Positions 8,554-13,931 of a stretch of 13,931 bases of DNA are shown piece after piece. The stretch covers positions 1 to 13,931 of the forward strand of contig CALWKL010000068.1 in the NCBI GenBank assembly GCA_944381255.1, given 5' to 3'. The translations under genes and the position numbers were made by a program. The notes under the pieces were generated by a model. That model did no database searches. It saw nothing but the letters and a program-made list of their open reading frames with translations, and was not told the DNA's origin. Position 1 is the first letter of the stretch; each line of letters starts with the position of its first letter. This stretch comes from an uncultured Clostridia bacterium (GTDB taxonomy: Bacteria; Bacillota; Clostridia; Christensenellales; UBA1242).

Positions 8554-8564
8554 AATTACCTCTT
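8551..8564 (-). promoter_or_regulatory. Shine-Dalgarno that fixes the Myb-like gene start
   Basis: AAGAGGT (8564-8558) lies four bases before the ATG at 8553-8551. The longer in-frame TTG at 8583-8581 has only A/T-rich sequence before it, so the ATG is the better start. Confidence 0.7.
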
Positions 8565-8585
8565 GTTTTGTAATTTTTGCCAAAT

Positions 8586-8614
8586 ATTATGATTTTAATC
8601 AAAAAAAGTAATAA
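8586..8614 (-). promoter_or_regulatory. Weak candidate promoter in the divergent intergenic region
   Basis: TTATTA (8614-8609), a 17-base spacer and CATAAT (8591-8586) could drive the Myb-like gene with a leader of about 26 bases. On the plus strand TATAAA (8621-8626) is a possible -10 for the opposite gene, but I find no matching -35. The short dyad TGATT-TT-AATCA (8590-8601) sits between the two. The 100-bp gap is so A/T-rich that these matches are weak. Confidence 0.3.
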
Positions 8615-8653
8615 AAAATATATAAACAAAATAAACTACACAGAGGTATTTTT

Positions 8654-9622
8654 ATGTCTAATACAATTTTGCATTTATCTAGCATTATGCCGACAGCTTT
8701 TTGTATCAATGGAGAACAGATTGGCTGTGTAGATAACCCGTGTGAGTACTTGTCAGTTTCGGTATCTAGCGAAGATTTTATACTATATATCAATCCTCTA
8801 GAGCAGATTAGCAAGTACTCATGTTCGCTAAGCTATTATGTTAAAATAAGTTGTCGCACTCCTAAACCTATAGCCTACAATGACCTAATCACTATTACCG
8901 ACTATGGACACAATCATTTTGTAATATGCGCAAAACCTCTGCTAGTGCCTAGACTTATTGAGCACAAACACTGCACCGATATTTATGAAGATTGTAGAGC
9001 CTCTTATATTGGTAATAATATCTATTTAACTAATAACACCTATGCATTCAGCTTTGTTTCTATAGAGCCACTAGTAAATTTGAAGTTATCTAAGAATGCC
9101 CCATATATTAATTTATTAGCAAAAACTGTATCAAACAAAGACTATTTGATGTTATTTAATTCAAAACTCCGACTTCTCTTTGACTGTACTGCTGACAAAA
9201 TAGAGATTGTCGATAACCATATAATTTCTCTTACCAATGTAAACGATATAGCTAGACATGGCTTGGTAAAAGATTATGAAATAAAGGACGGAATAGTAGC
9301 GCTTTCAAAAAGTTATACAGTTTATACACAAAACACCCCTACCACACCTGCAAACTTATACGCTATCCCCTATGCTTTCCTTGAGGCTATCGCAATTAAA
9401 AATTTTTCATTAGCAAGGACATATCTGCACCCCAACCTAGCACAAGTTTTATCAGATGAAGCTATTAGCCAATTTTTTGGAAATTTCGTAGAAGCGACCC
9501 CTACTATAGAAGAGCCAAAGAATGTGCTTGCTCTTGTATACGAGGGAAATCCTAGATTTGTAAAGAAGTTTCATTTTGACCTAAGCGACAATAGAATTAT
9601 AAATATTGATACTTTTGAATAA
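8654..9622 (+). CDS. Cytosolic protein of unknown function (322 aa)
   Basis: The start ATG has AGAGGT seven or so bases upstream (8642-8647). The protein has no signal peptide or membrane segment. Residues 1-100 look beta-rich and Cys-containing (C17, C25, C30, C57, C67, C92). Residues 100-215 are mixed. Residues about 234-320 begin with helices (PYAFLEAIAIKNFSLARTYL, 239-258) and end in strands ending at NIDTF. That arrangement, with a YLHP..A..LSDEAISQFFGNF segment (257-278), recalls small NTF2-like alpha/beta folds, but the resemblance is only at the level of pattern. I cannot name the family. It is divergent from the Myb-like gene, whose product might regulate it, and is followed 65 bases later by the peptidase gene, which has its own promoter. 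Confidence 0.8.
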   Translation: MSNTILHLSSIMPTAFCINGEQIGCVDNPCEYLSVSVSSEDFILYINPLEQISKYSCSLSYYVKISCRTPKPIAYNDLITITDYGHNHFVICAKPLLVPRLIEHKHCTDIYEDCRASYIGNNIYLTNNTYAFSFVSIEPLVNLKLSKNAPYINLLAKTVSNKDYLMLFNSKLRLLFDCTADKIEIVDNHIISLTNVNDIARHGLVKDYEIKDGIVALSKSYTVYTQNTPTTPANLYAIPYAFLEAIAIKNFSLARTYLHPNLAQVLSDEAISQFFGNFVEATPTIEEPKNVLALVYEGNPRFVKKFHFDLSDNRIINIDTFE

Positions 9623-9626
9623 ATTG

Positions 9627-9655
9627 TTGCAAATAGTGATAACTTATTGTATAAT
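9627..9655 (+). promoter_or_regulatory. Promoter of the zinc peptidase gene
   Basis: TTGCAA (9627-9632), a 17-base spacer and a perfect TATAAT (9650-9655) lie between the two plus-strand genes; a second overlapping TATAAT is at 9655-9660. The start point would be near 9662, leaving a 26-base leader with AAAGGGG (9676-9682) five bases before the ATG at 9688. Confidence 0.75.
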
Positions 9656-9687
9656 ATAATCATCAACCACTAAACAAAGGGGTAACA

Positions 9688-10413
9688 ATGGACGCATTTT
9701 TATTATATTGGATACTGGGTATTATATTGGTGCCTGGTATCATATTCGCAATATATACTCAGACCAAGATAAACTCCACCTATCGTGAGTACAAGCATCA
9801 ACCAGCCAGCACAGACAAGACTGCTGACCAAATCGCTCGTGAAATACTAGATAAGAACGAACTCCAAGATATAGTAATAGAGCATACTCCTGGGGAATTG
9901 ACAGACCACTACGACCCAGGCAATAGCCGTATAAGATTAAGTGAAGGAGTATACGGCAGTAATTCTGTCGCAGCGATTGGTATAGCCGCTCACGAAGTCG
10001 GACATGCCATTCAACGTAAAGAAGGTCATTTTGCATCTAAATTGCGCACTTTATTAGTGCCTATAGTAAATTTTAGTTCAGTTATTTTGTGGCCTTTGGT
10101 ACTAGTCGGGCTATTATTCAATATATTTGGTAGTGTAGATTCTATAGTCGGTACAGTATTTATATGGTGTGGTATTGCATTCTTCGGAATATCAATGTTA
10201 TTTAGTTTAGTTACATTGCCTACAGAATTAGATGCTAGCAAACGAGCTATAGAGCAATTGACAGAAGGCGGCTTCTTGACTAATGAAGTTGAAATCGAGC
10301 AAACCAAAGAAGTACTACGTGCGGCAGCACTTACTTATGTCGCTTCTCTAGTCGTCTCAGTACTAAACTTTGTCCGTTTCTTAGTAACTATACTTGCTTT
10401 AAGAAATGAATAA
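9688..10413 (+). CDS. Membrane zinc metallopeptidase, YugP family
   Basis: The protein has 241 residues, the usual size for the YugP-type neutral zinc metallopeptidases (Zn_peptidase_2). The zinc site is HEVGHAIQ (102-109), with H102 and H106 as ligands and E103 as the catalytic base; E180 in LPTELDAS (177-184) is the likely third ligand. The family signature VIEHTPGELTDHYDP..SRIRLSEGVY (63-89) precedes it. Predicted membrane segments are about 5-23, 119-146, 150-176 and 212-237, with the active-site helix between the first and second. The natural substrate of the family is not well established. A role in membrane protein turnover is inferred by analogy with HtpX/Ste24-type enzymes. It has its own promoter and a terminator 30 bases past the stop. 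Confidence 0.93.
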   Translation: MDAFLLYWILGIILVPGIIFAIYTQTKINSTYREYKHQPASTDKTADQIAREILDKNELQDIVIEHTPGELTDHYDPGNSRIRLSEGVYGSNSVAAIGIAAHEVGHAIQRKEGHFASKLRTLLVPIVNFSSVILWPLVLVGLLFNIFGSVDSIVGTVFIWCGIAFFGISMLFSLVTLPTELDASKRAIEQLTEGGFLTNEVEIEQTKEVLRAAALTYVASLVVSVLNFVRFLVTILALRNE

Positions 10414-10444
10414 TTATTGCTTTTTGTGTATATAATGTAGAATA

Positions 10445-10476
10445 AAAAGGAATTACAACTACAGGTAATTCCTTTT
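10445..10476. terminator. Bidirectional intrinsic terminator between convergent genes
   Basis: Perfect 12-base arms AAAAGGAATTAC (10445-10456) and GTAATTCCTTTT (10465-10476) flank an eight-base loop. T-rich sequence follows on the plus strand (to 10480) and an A tract precedes it, so the hairpin can stop transcription in both directions. It serves the peptidase gene (stop at 10413) and the opposing gene (stop at 10523). Confidence 0.9.
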
Positions 10477-10522
10477 CTTTATAGTTTAGAATAACAAATT
10501 TAAATCTAATCTTATTATTAAA

Positions 10523-11302
10523 TTATTTAACTGTTATATATTCATTTCCTATTACAAAACGTGTCTGCCATATAAGATTAATCTGCCCTAAGTAATTCAT
10601 TGGTAAATATGCTAGCGTTTCATCGGTATCGCTACTAAGTTTTAACAACTCAAAAAGCGTATTGACGCAATATTCATTATCATCGCCCTCCAAAGAATTT
10701 ACAAGAATACTAACTGACTTAACAGGATTAGCTAATGTAATATCAAGAGAAGCTTCCACTGTCATAAACATTTGAGATGGCACATTTTTAAAATTTATCA
10801 TACTTTTTAATTGAGATAAATTCACTTCATATACTATCTTATAATCAATGCAATTTTGCGATAATGTCCAGGCAATGCGGTTGATACCTAAAGCCCCTAT
10901 AAGTGCTCCTTCTCCTTCACTAGAAAACGCATATAATCTGTTAAGTTGTGTACATAGATTAGCTAAATCGTATTTGTCAAGATTTAAATCAGAAGTAAGC
11001 CTAGTGGCACTTGATGCAAATATCTCATAGTCAATATTGCCGTTACCATCACATATATTAGGACTATTGGTACAATTACGCAATTTCTCCCCGAAATCGG
11101 CTCTATAGCGACTCACTTGATCGGTAAATTGTGTTGTATCAAAATTTTGATTTAGCAATGCTTCAAAACGCTCATCATATTCTGTATTATCATTATTTAA
11201 AAATAATAAAAGCAAAGCCGCTCCTACTATCAGTATAAACACAAAAAGAGCAAATAGCGATTGTTTAAAACAGCCTTTTTTTGTCTTTTTCTTTTTATCC
11301 AT
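10523..11302 (-). CDS. N-terminally anchored extracytoplasmic protein of unknown function
   Basis: The protein has 259 residues. A very basic head (MDKKKKTKKG) precedes one hydrophobic segment (about 14-35), giving a type II anchor with the rest outside the membrane. C11 lies before the hydrophobic core and does not form a lipobox. The exterior part starts acidic (38-48) and has five cysteines (C77, C84, C117, C151, C212) that could form disulphides. Residues about 150-205 alternate like beta strands. AAGG six bases before the ATG supports the start. I recognise no enzyme or binding motif. The gene converges on the peptidase gene across a shared terminator and has an unusual leader of about 134 bases. 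Function unknown. Confidence 0.8.
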   Translation of the reverse strand: MDKKKKTKKGCFKQSLFALFVFILIVGAALLLLFLNNDNTEYDERFEALLNQNFDTTQFTDQVSRYRADFGEKLRNCTNSPNICDGNGNIDYEIFASSATRLTSDLNLDKYDLANLCTQLNRLYAFSSEGEGALIGALGINRIAWTLSQNCIDYKIVYEVNLSQLKSMINFKNVPSQMFMTVEASLDITLANPVKSVSILVNSLEGDDNEYCVNTLFELLKLSSDTDETLAYLPMNYLGQINLIWQTRFVIGNEYITVK

Positions 11303-11321
11303 ACCATACCTTAACTTTAAA

Positions 11322-11351
11322 TTTATAATCTACTTACCGACCTACACTCAA
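11322..11351 (-). promoter_or_regulatory. Possible proximal promoter of the 11302..10523 gene
   Basis: TTGAGT (11351-11346), an 18-base spacer and TATAAA (11327-11322) would start transcription very close to the ribosome site. It is weaker than the distal promoter at 11443-11470 and may be chance in A/T-rich sequence. Confidence 0.35.
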
Positions 11352-11418
11352 AGGTAACCATTAAAATATTATTTAAGTAGTTCCACTTTATCACAATTTA
11401 AATAATTAGAACTACTTA
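11330..11418 (-). promoter_or_regulatory. Leader with mutually exclusive hairpins
   Basis: Read on the minus strand, TAAGTAGTTC (11418-11409) and GAACTACTTA (11383-11374) are perfect 10-base inverted arms around a 25-base loop. A third element, GTAAGTAG (11337-11330), repeats the first arm and can pair through seven bases with CTACTTA of the second arm. The middle element therefore has two competing partners, the layout of attenuators and riboswitches. The third element is about 18 bases upstream of the AAGG ribosome site. No known aptamer is recognisable, and the copies could instead be protein-binding sites. Confidence 0.45.
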
Positions 11419-11442
11419 CGAAAAATAATTGATTACATAGAT

Positions 11443-11470
11443 ATTATACCATAAAATGCTTAAGAGTCAA
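11443..11470 (-). promoter_or_regulatory. Strong distal promoter of the 11302..10523 gene
   Basis: TTGACT (11470-11465), a 16-base spacer and TATAAT (11448-11443) preceded by TGG form a -35 plus extended -10 promoter. The predicted start near 11436 leaves a leader of about 134 bases containing the paired repeats at 11374-11418. Confidence 0.7.
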
Positions 11471-11598
11471 CATTAAATAATAGTACATTATATCATTTTT
11501 ATCTTCATAGTTATTAATAATCCAACACAACTAAAAATTAAATTTAGAAATACAAAGTCAACTTAATTTATCATATTTTAATTATAGAGATTAAAAAT
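11471..11598. other. AT-rich intergenic spacer without a recognised feature
   Basis: No reading frame with a ribosome site is visible on either strand. A minus-strand TGATATAAT (around 11487-11495) resembles an extended -10 but has no -35 partner and may be chance. Nothing else supports a function. Confidence 0.5.
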
Positions 11599-11623
11599 AA
11601 AAAAATCGGCAAAATGTTGCCGA
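11599..11623 (-). terminator. Intrinsic terminator of the tRNA-Arg gene
   Basis: On the minus strand TCGGCAA (11623-11617), a tetraloop CATT and TTGCCGA (11612-11606) form a perfect seven-pair stem followed by seven T residues. It lies five bases past the CCA end of the tRNA. Confidence 0.88.
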
Positions 11624-11628
11624 AATTT

Positions 11629-11705
11629 TGGTGCGCCATAAGAGGCTCGAACTCCTAACCTTTGGTTCCGTAGACCAACGCTCTATCCAATTGAGCTAAT
11701 GGCGC
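11629..11705 (-). tRNA. tRNA-Arg(ACG), with encoded CCA
   Basis: The cloverleaf is complete. The acceptor stem is GCGCCAT (11705-11699) with ATGGCGC (11639-11633). The D arm GCTC/GAGC has GG in its loop. The anticodon arm is TTGGT-CTACGGA-ACCAA, with ACG at positions 34-36. The variable region is AGGTT. The T arm AGGAG-TTCGAGC-CTCTT has one G-T pair. Discriminator A is followed by genomically encoded CCA (11631-11629). A34 would be edited to inosine by TadA, so that this tRNA reads CGU, CGC and CGA. It forms a single-gene unit with its own promoter and terminator. Confidence 0.97.
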
Positions 11706-11741
11706 AAATGTACCATAAGAATGAATCTTAACAGTACATTT
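11706..11741 (-). other. Hairpin-forming 5' leader of the tRNA-Arg precursor
   Basis: Arms AAATGTAC and GTACATTT (11741-11734 and 11713-11706) are perfectly complementary. Nested inside them TAAGA and TCTTA also pair around a five-base loop. The hairpin covers almost the whole predicted leader and ends directly at the RNase P cleavage point before G1 of the tRNA. Confidence 0.55.
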
Positions 11742-11744
11742 GAT

Positions 11745-11773
11745 ATTGTAACATAAAAATACAAATAAGTCAA
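11745..11773 (-). promoter_or_regulatory. Promoter of the tRNA-Arg gene
   Basis: TTGACT (11773-11768), a 17-base spacer and TACAAT (11750-11745) are each one base from consensus. The start point would be near 11738, about 33 bases before the mature tRNA end. Confidence 0.75.
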
Positions 11774-11795
11774 TAAGTTTAATCATTTTTTAAGC

Positions 11796-11833
11796 AAAAA
11801 TATAAGAGATTAGCAAAATAACTAATCTCTTAT
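11796..11833 (-). terminator. Intrinsic terminator of the surface protein gene
   Basis: Perfect 12-base arms (ATAAGAGATTAG and its complement, 11833-11822 and 11813-11802) surround an eight-base loop. On the minus strand the stem is followed by ATTTTTG. It lies about 70 bases past the stop codon at 11904. Confidence 0.8.
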
Positions 11834-11903
11834 TTAATTTCATTATTGATTAATACATAAATAAGTCTAAATTAAATTTTAAATAATTTACTTTTGAGTC
11901 CTA

Positions 11904-13931
11904 TTAGAATGGCCATAACTTGCCGATTGCATCAGCGGCGGCATTAATCGCTCCACCAACGGCATCTGCTACTTTATCAATTGTATCGGTTACAGCAGCA
12001 GCAACATCACCTGCTGCATTAATTGCACCACCTACGACGCCTCCTATTTGACCAGCAATTTCCATAGTTCCTTCAAATGCTTGGTTACCACTACCACCAC
12101 TTTCACTACCAGTAATAAAGCCTATAGTACCATCAATAATTTTATCAAGAGGGCTCTTACCACTATCAGTACTGGTGTCAGGCTTTGGAGTACTGCCTGG
12201 CGGAGTAACTACAGTCGTACCTCCACCACTTCCTCCAGAAGAACCACCGCCAGAAGAACCACCACCACTGCTACCTCCTATGTAAGTTCTACTAGAAGAA
12301 GTAATATATTCTTCATAGTGGTCATTAATCACACTAGGCCTAATAGATTCACTTACAGTAGGTGTAACGAACGCAGCAGAGAAGCCACTCTTACAACTAA
12401 TAGTAACTGTGAAGTTTGCATAGTTAGGGTTATTCTGTAATGAAATGTATCCTAGAGTTGAGAAGCTTGATGAACTACCATTGTTGGTAAATTCACTCTT
12501 TGTACAGCTACTTTCATCACTCTTTTTCTCCCAACCATAATCCCAACGTCCGTATACGGTAGAACCATCTGTCTGTGTAAATTTAGCACTCAGCGAAATC
12601 ACATATCTATAGTAAGCTGTTACATACTTATCAGTATATCTGTAATTTCCGCTACGGTATGTACGAGTACCAGCAGTACCACCGCTACTTGATGTTGAAT
12701 AACTTAACTTTACAGTAGGGCTATAACTCTTTGGCACACGGAAATAAACGGTTTGAGCTATATATGCTCCCTTTGGCCAAAGGTTATATTCTGCATCAGC
12801 GGCACTTTGCTGTGGATAGAAGTAGAAGGTATTATATCCAGCCTGCAAGTTGCCTTGCTTACTACTTGTAACATAACCATTATTTACCAAATTCCTTGCC
12901 TCATCAGAGCTAAAGCTTTGTGTACTGAAGCAATCTGCTCCACTACGGCTGAATGACCAATTAACATCGAAGTTATATGTATCTCCACTTGTTGTCCTAG
13001 TTAGAGTCCTTTGTGCAGACACAATAGACGCACTAGTATTTAAAATCTTTTGAGACAATCCTACTTGCATACCAGTAATAGTAAGATTTTGAGTAGTTTG
13101 TGCACTCAATGTTACATAATCATTATAATCAGAACTATCGTTAGACTTGCGAGATTGCACTGCGCTAACAGTAATTTGATTAGGACTGATTTGCCTATAG
13201 AATTCAAATACTATCTCAGTAGTTTCGCTAGAATTTACTACATTCGCTACATTTGGAGCACCAAGCGCTATCCTAAAGGTATACCTATTACCAATTACAT
13301 TTGGATTATTTACATATTCCGAAGTAATAAATTGTGTAATAGCCGGGATATAACGATCTACAGTTACAGATTGCGTAATATCTACTAGTTTTGGATTTGC
13401 CTCAGTACCTGTACCATTGGTATAAGTAAATCTAGCCTCAGTAGCGGCAGCATTGTATCCACGAGAAACACTTGATACTACCTCTATATTGTCAGATTCA
13501 AATGGTGCTACAGTACCATTAGCTATATCCACAACCATATTGATACTTACGTTAGAAATGTCGTTTACCAACTGCAGCTTTGGTGTATATATTTGCTCTT
13601 TGCTGTCAAAACCACGAGTTATGTAATTCTGTGTCATTGTCGCATCAGCTACTGCTAGTATATTTATCTTCCATTCTGAGCCTAGTAGCCACTGGTTCTT
13701 GTCTGCTGTATTCTCAGAATCGCTAAACATATTTTGTCCTAAGATATTAGACAAGTTTCCAGTATTTGTCTGCCCTGCACTTGCTGTAGCACTCCATTGT
13801 GCTGCACTTGGCTGTAATCCACCATATGCTTGCAAGGTCTCGTATGAATATACAAGTTCTTGCCCATCGCCATTATCACGAGTTAGGTAAAGTCTATATA
13901 CTGGCGTACTAGCATCTGTCTTGTAGTTTAT
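11904..13931 (-). CDS. Large surface/secreted protein, C-terminal 675 residues
   Basis: The frame is open from the window edge to TAA at 11906-11904; the N-terminus lies beyond 13931. A TTG at 13835 is an internal Leu codon, not a start, since the 32 codons before it are open and of the same character. Visible residues 1-545 are rich in Ser, Thr, Asn, Tyr and Val with few Cys and read as consecutive beta-sandwich-like segments, typical of extracellular proteins. Residues 552-571 are a Gly/Ser linker with SSGGG repeats, then a Thr/Pro stretch (572-590). Residues about 619-675 form an Ala/Gly/Ile/Val-rich tail with GGAINAA twice, ending KLWPF. There is no LPXTG sorting signal. I do not recognise the family; adhesin, S-layer-associated or pore-forming roles are all possible. 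Confidence 0.85.
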   Translation of the reverse strand: MNYKTDASTPVYRLYLTRDNGDGQELVYSYETLQAYGGLQPSAAQWSATASAGQTNTGNLSNILGQNMFSDSENTADKNQWLLGSEWKINILAVADATMTQNYITRGFDSKEQIYTPKLQLVNDISNVSINMVVDIANGTVAPFESDNIEVVSSVSRGYNAAATEARFTYTNGTGTEANPKLVDITQSVTVDRYIPAITQFITSEYVNNPNVIGNRYTFRIALGAPNVANVVNSSETTEIVFEFYRQISPNQITVSAVQSRKSNDSSDYNDYVTLSAQTTQNLTITGMQVGLSQKILNTSASIVSAQRTLTRTTSGDTYNFDVNWSFSRSGADCFSTQSFSSDEARNLVNNGYVTSSKQGNLQAGYNTFYFYPQQSAADAEYNLWPKGAYIAQTVYFRVPKSYSPTVKLSYSTSSSGGTAGTRTYRSGNYRYTDKYVTAYYRYVISLSAKFTQTDGSTVYGRWDYGWEKKSDESSCTKSEFTNNGSSSSFSTLGYISLQNNPNYANFTVTISCKSGFSAAFVTPTVSESIRPSVINDHYEEYITSSSRTYIGGSSGGGSSGGGSSGGSGGGTTVVTPPGSTPKPDTSTDSGKSPLDKIIDGTIGFITGSESGGSGNQAFEGTMEIAGQIGGVVGGAINAAGDVAAAVTDTIDKVADAVGGAINAAADAIGKLWPF
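12219..12278 (-). repeat. Gly/Ser low-complexity linker codons in the surface protein
   Basis: These bases encode a 20-residue run made only of Gly and Ser, with SSGGG units in tandem. They separate the beta-rich body from the Thr/Pro segment and the hydrophobic tail. Such DNA can change copy number by slippage. Confidence 0.75.

Noticed and set aside
8554..8583. TTG start ten codons upstream for the Myb-like gene
   Set aside because: There is no ribosome site before it, while AAGAGGT precedes the ATG at 8553 at good spacing.
9740..10307. Two minus-strand frames opposite the zinc peptidase
   Set aside because: They are shadows of a gene with a clear HEVGH motif and family signature.
10431..10436. 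TATAAT between the peptidase stop and its terminator
   Set aside because: No -35 at 16-18 bases, TG is one base out of register for an extended -10, and the terminator follows at once.
12048..12440. Plus-strand Thr/Ser/Arg-rich frame of 130 codons
   Set aside because: It is the antisense shadow of the Gly/Ser linker and nearby codons of the surface protein; its bias mirrors those codons and it has no ribosome site.
13833..13835. TTG as start of the surface protein
   Set aside because: The frame stays open for 32 more codons to the window edge with the same composition, and no ribosome site is present.

Overview
The window comes from a low-GC (about one third G+C by eye), Gram-positive-type bacterium using the standard genetic code. 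Evidence: an AddAB (not RecBCD) recombination nuclease in addB-addA order, a YugP-type zinc metallopeptidase, a Myb/RsfA-like DNA-binding protein, purine-rich Shine-Dalgarno sites and consensus sigma-A promoters. An uncultured Clostridia-like Bacillota member is my best guess, an inference from protein style only.

Layout, left to right. (1) On the minus strand, addB (3998-7297) and addA (468-3998) form a tight pair joined by a TAATG stop/start overlap. They are followed by the first 135 codons of a membrane-anchored protein of unknown function (406 to beyond base 1). That gene has its own near-consensus promoter, whose -10 box lies inside a perfect 21-bp palindrome resembling a PerR/Fur-family operator. 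(2) A 400-bp AT-rich gap (7298-7698) holds the addB promoter, an intrinsic terminator and a small repeat/hairpin cluster. (3) A Myb-like plus coiled-coil protein (7699-8553, minus) is divergent from a cytosolic orphan protein (8654-9622, plus). (4) A YugP-family membrane zinc peptidase (9688-10413, plus), with a clear promoter, converges on a bidirectional terminator. (5) A membrane-anchored extracytoplasmic protein (10523-11302, minus) has a long leader containing three complementary repeats that could form mutually exclusive hairpins. (6) A complete tRNA-Arg(ACG) gene (11629-11705, minus) has its own promoter, a leader hairpin and a terminator. (7) The C-terminal 675 residues of a large surface-type protein (11904 to beyond 13931, minus) end in a Gly/Ser linker and an Ala/Gly-rich, glycine-zipper-like tail.

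How the genes work together: addA and addB encode one enzyme for double-strand-break end resection. The other genes look like separate transcription units, several of them cell-envelope proteins. I see no insertion sequence, prophage, CRISPR array or clear defence island. The best leads are the operator-like palindrome near base 451, the alternative-hairpin leader near 11330-11418, the tail of the surface protein, and the orphan pair divergent at 8554-8653.
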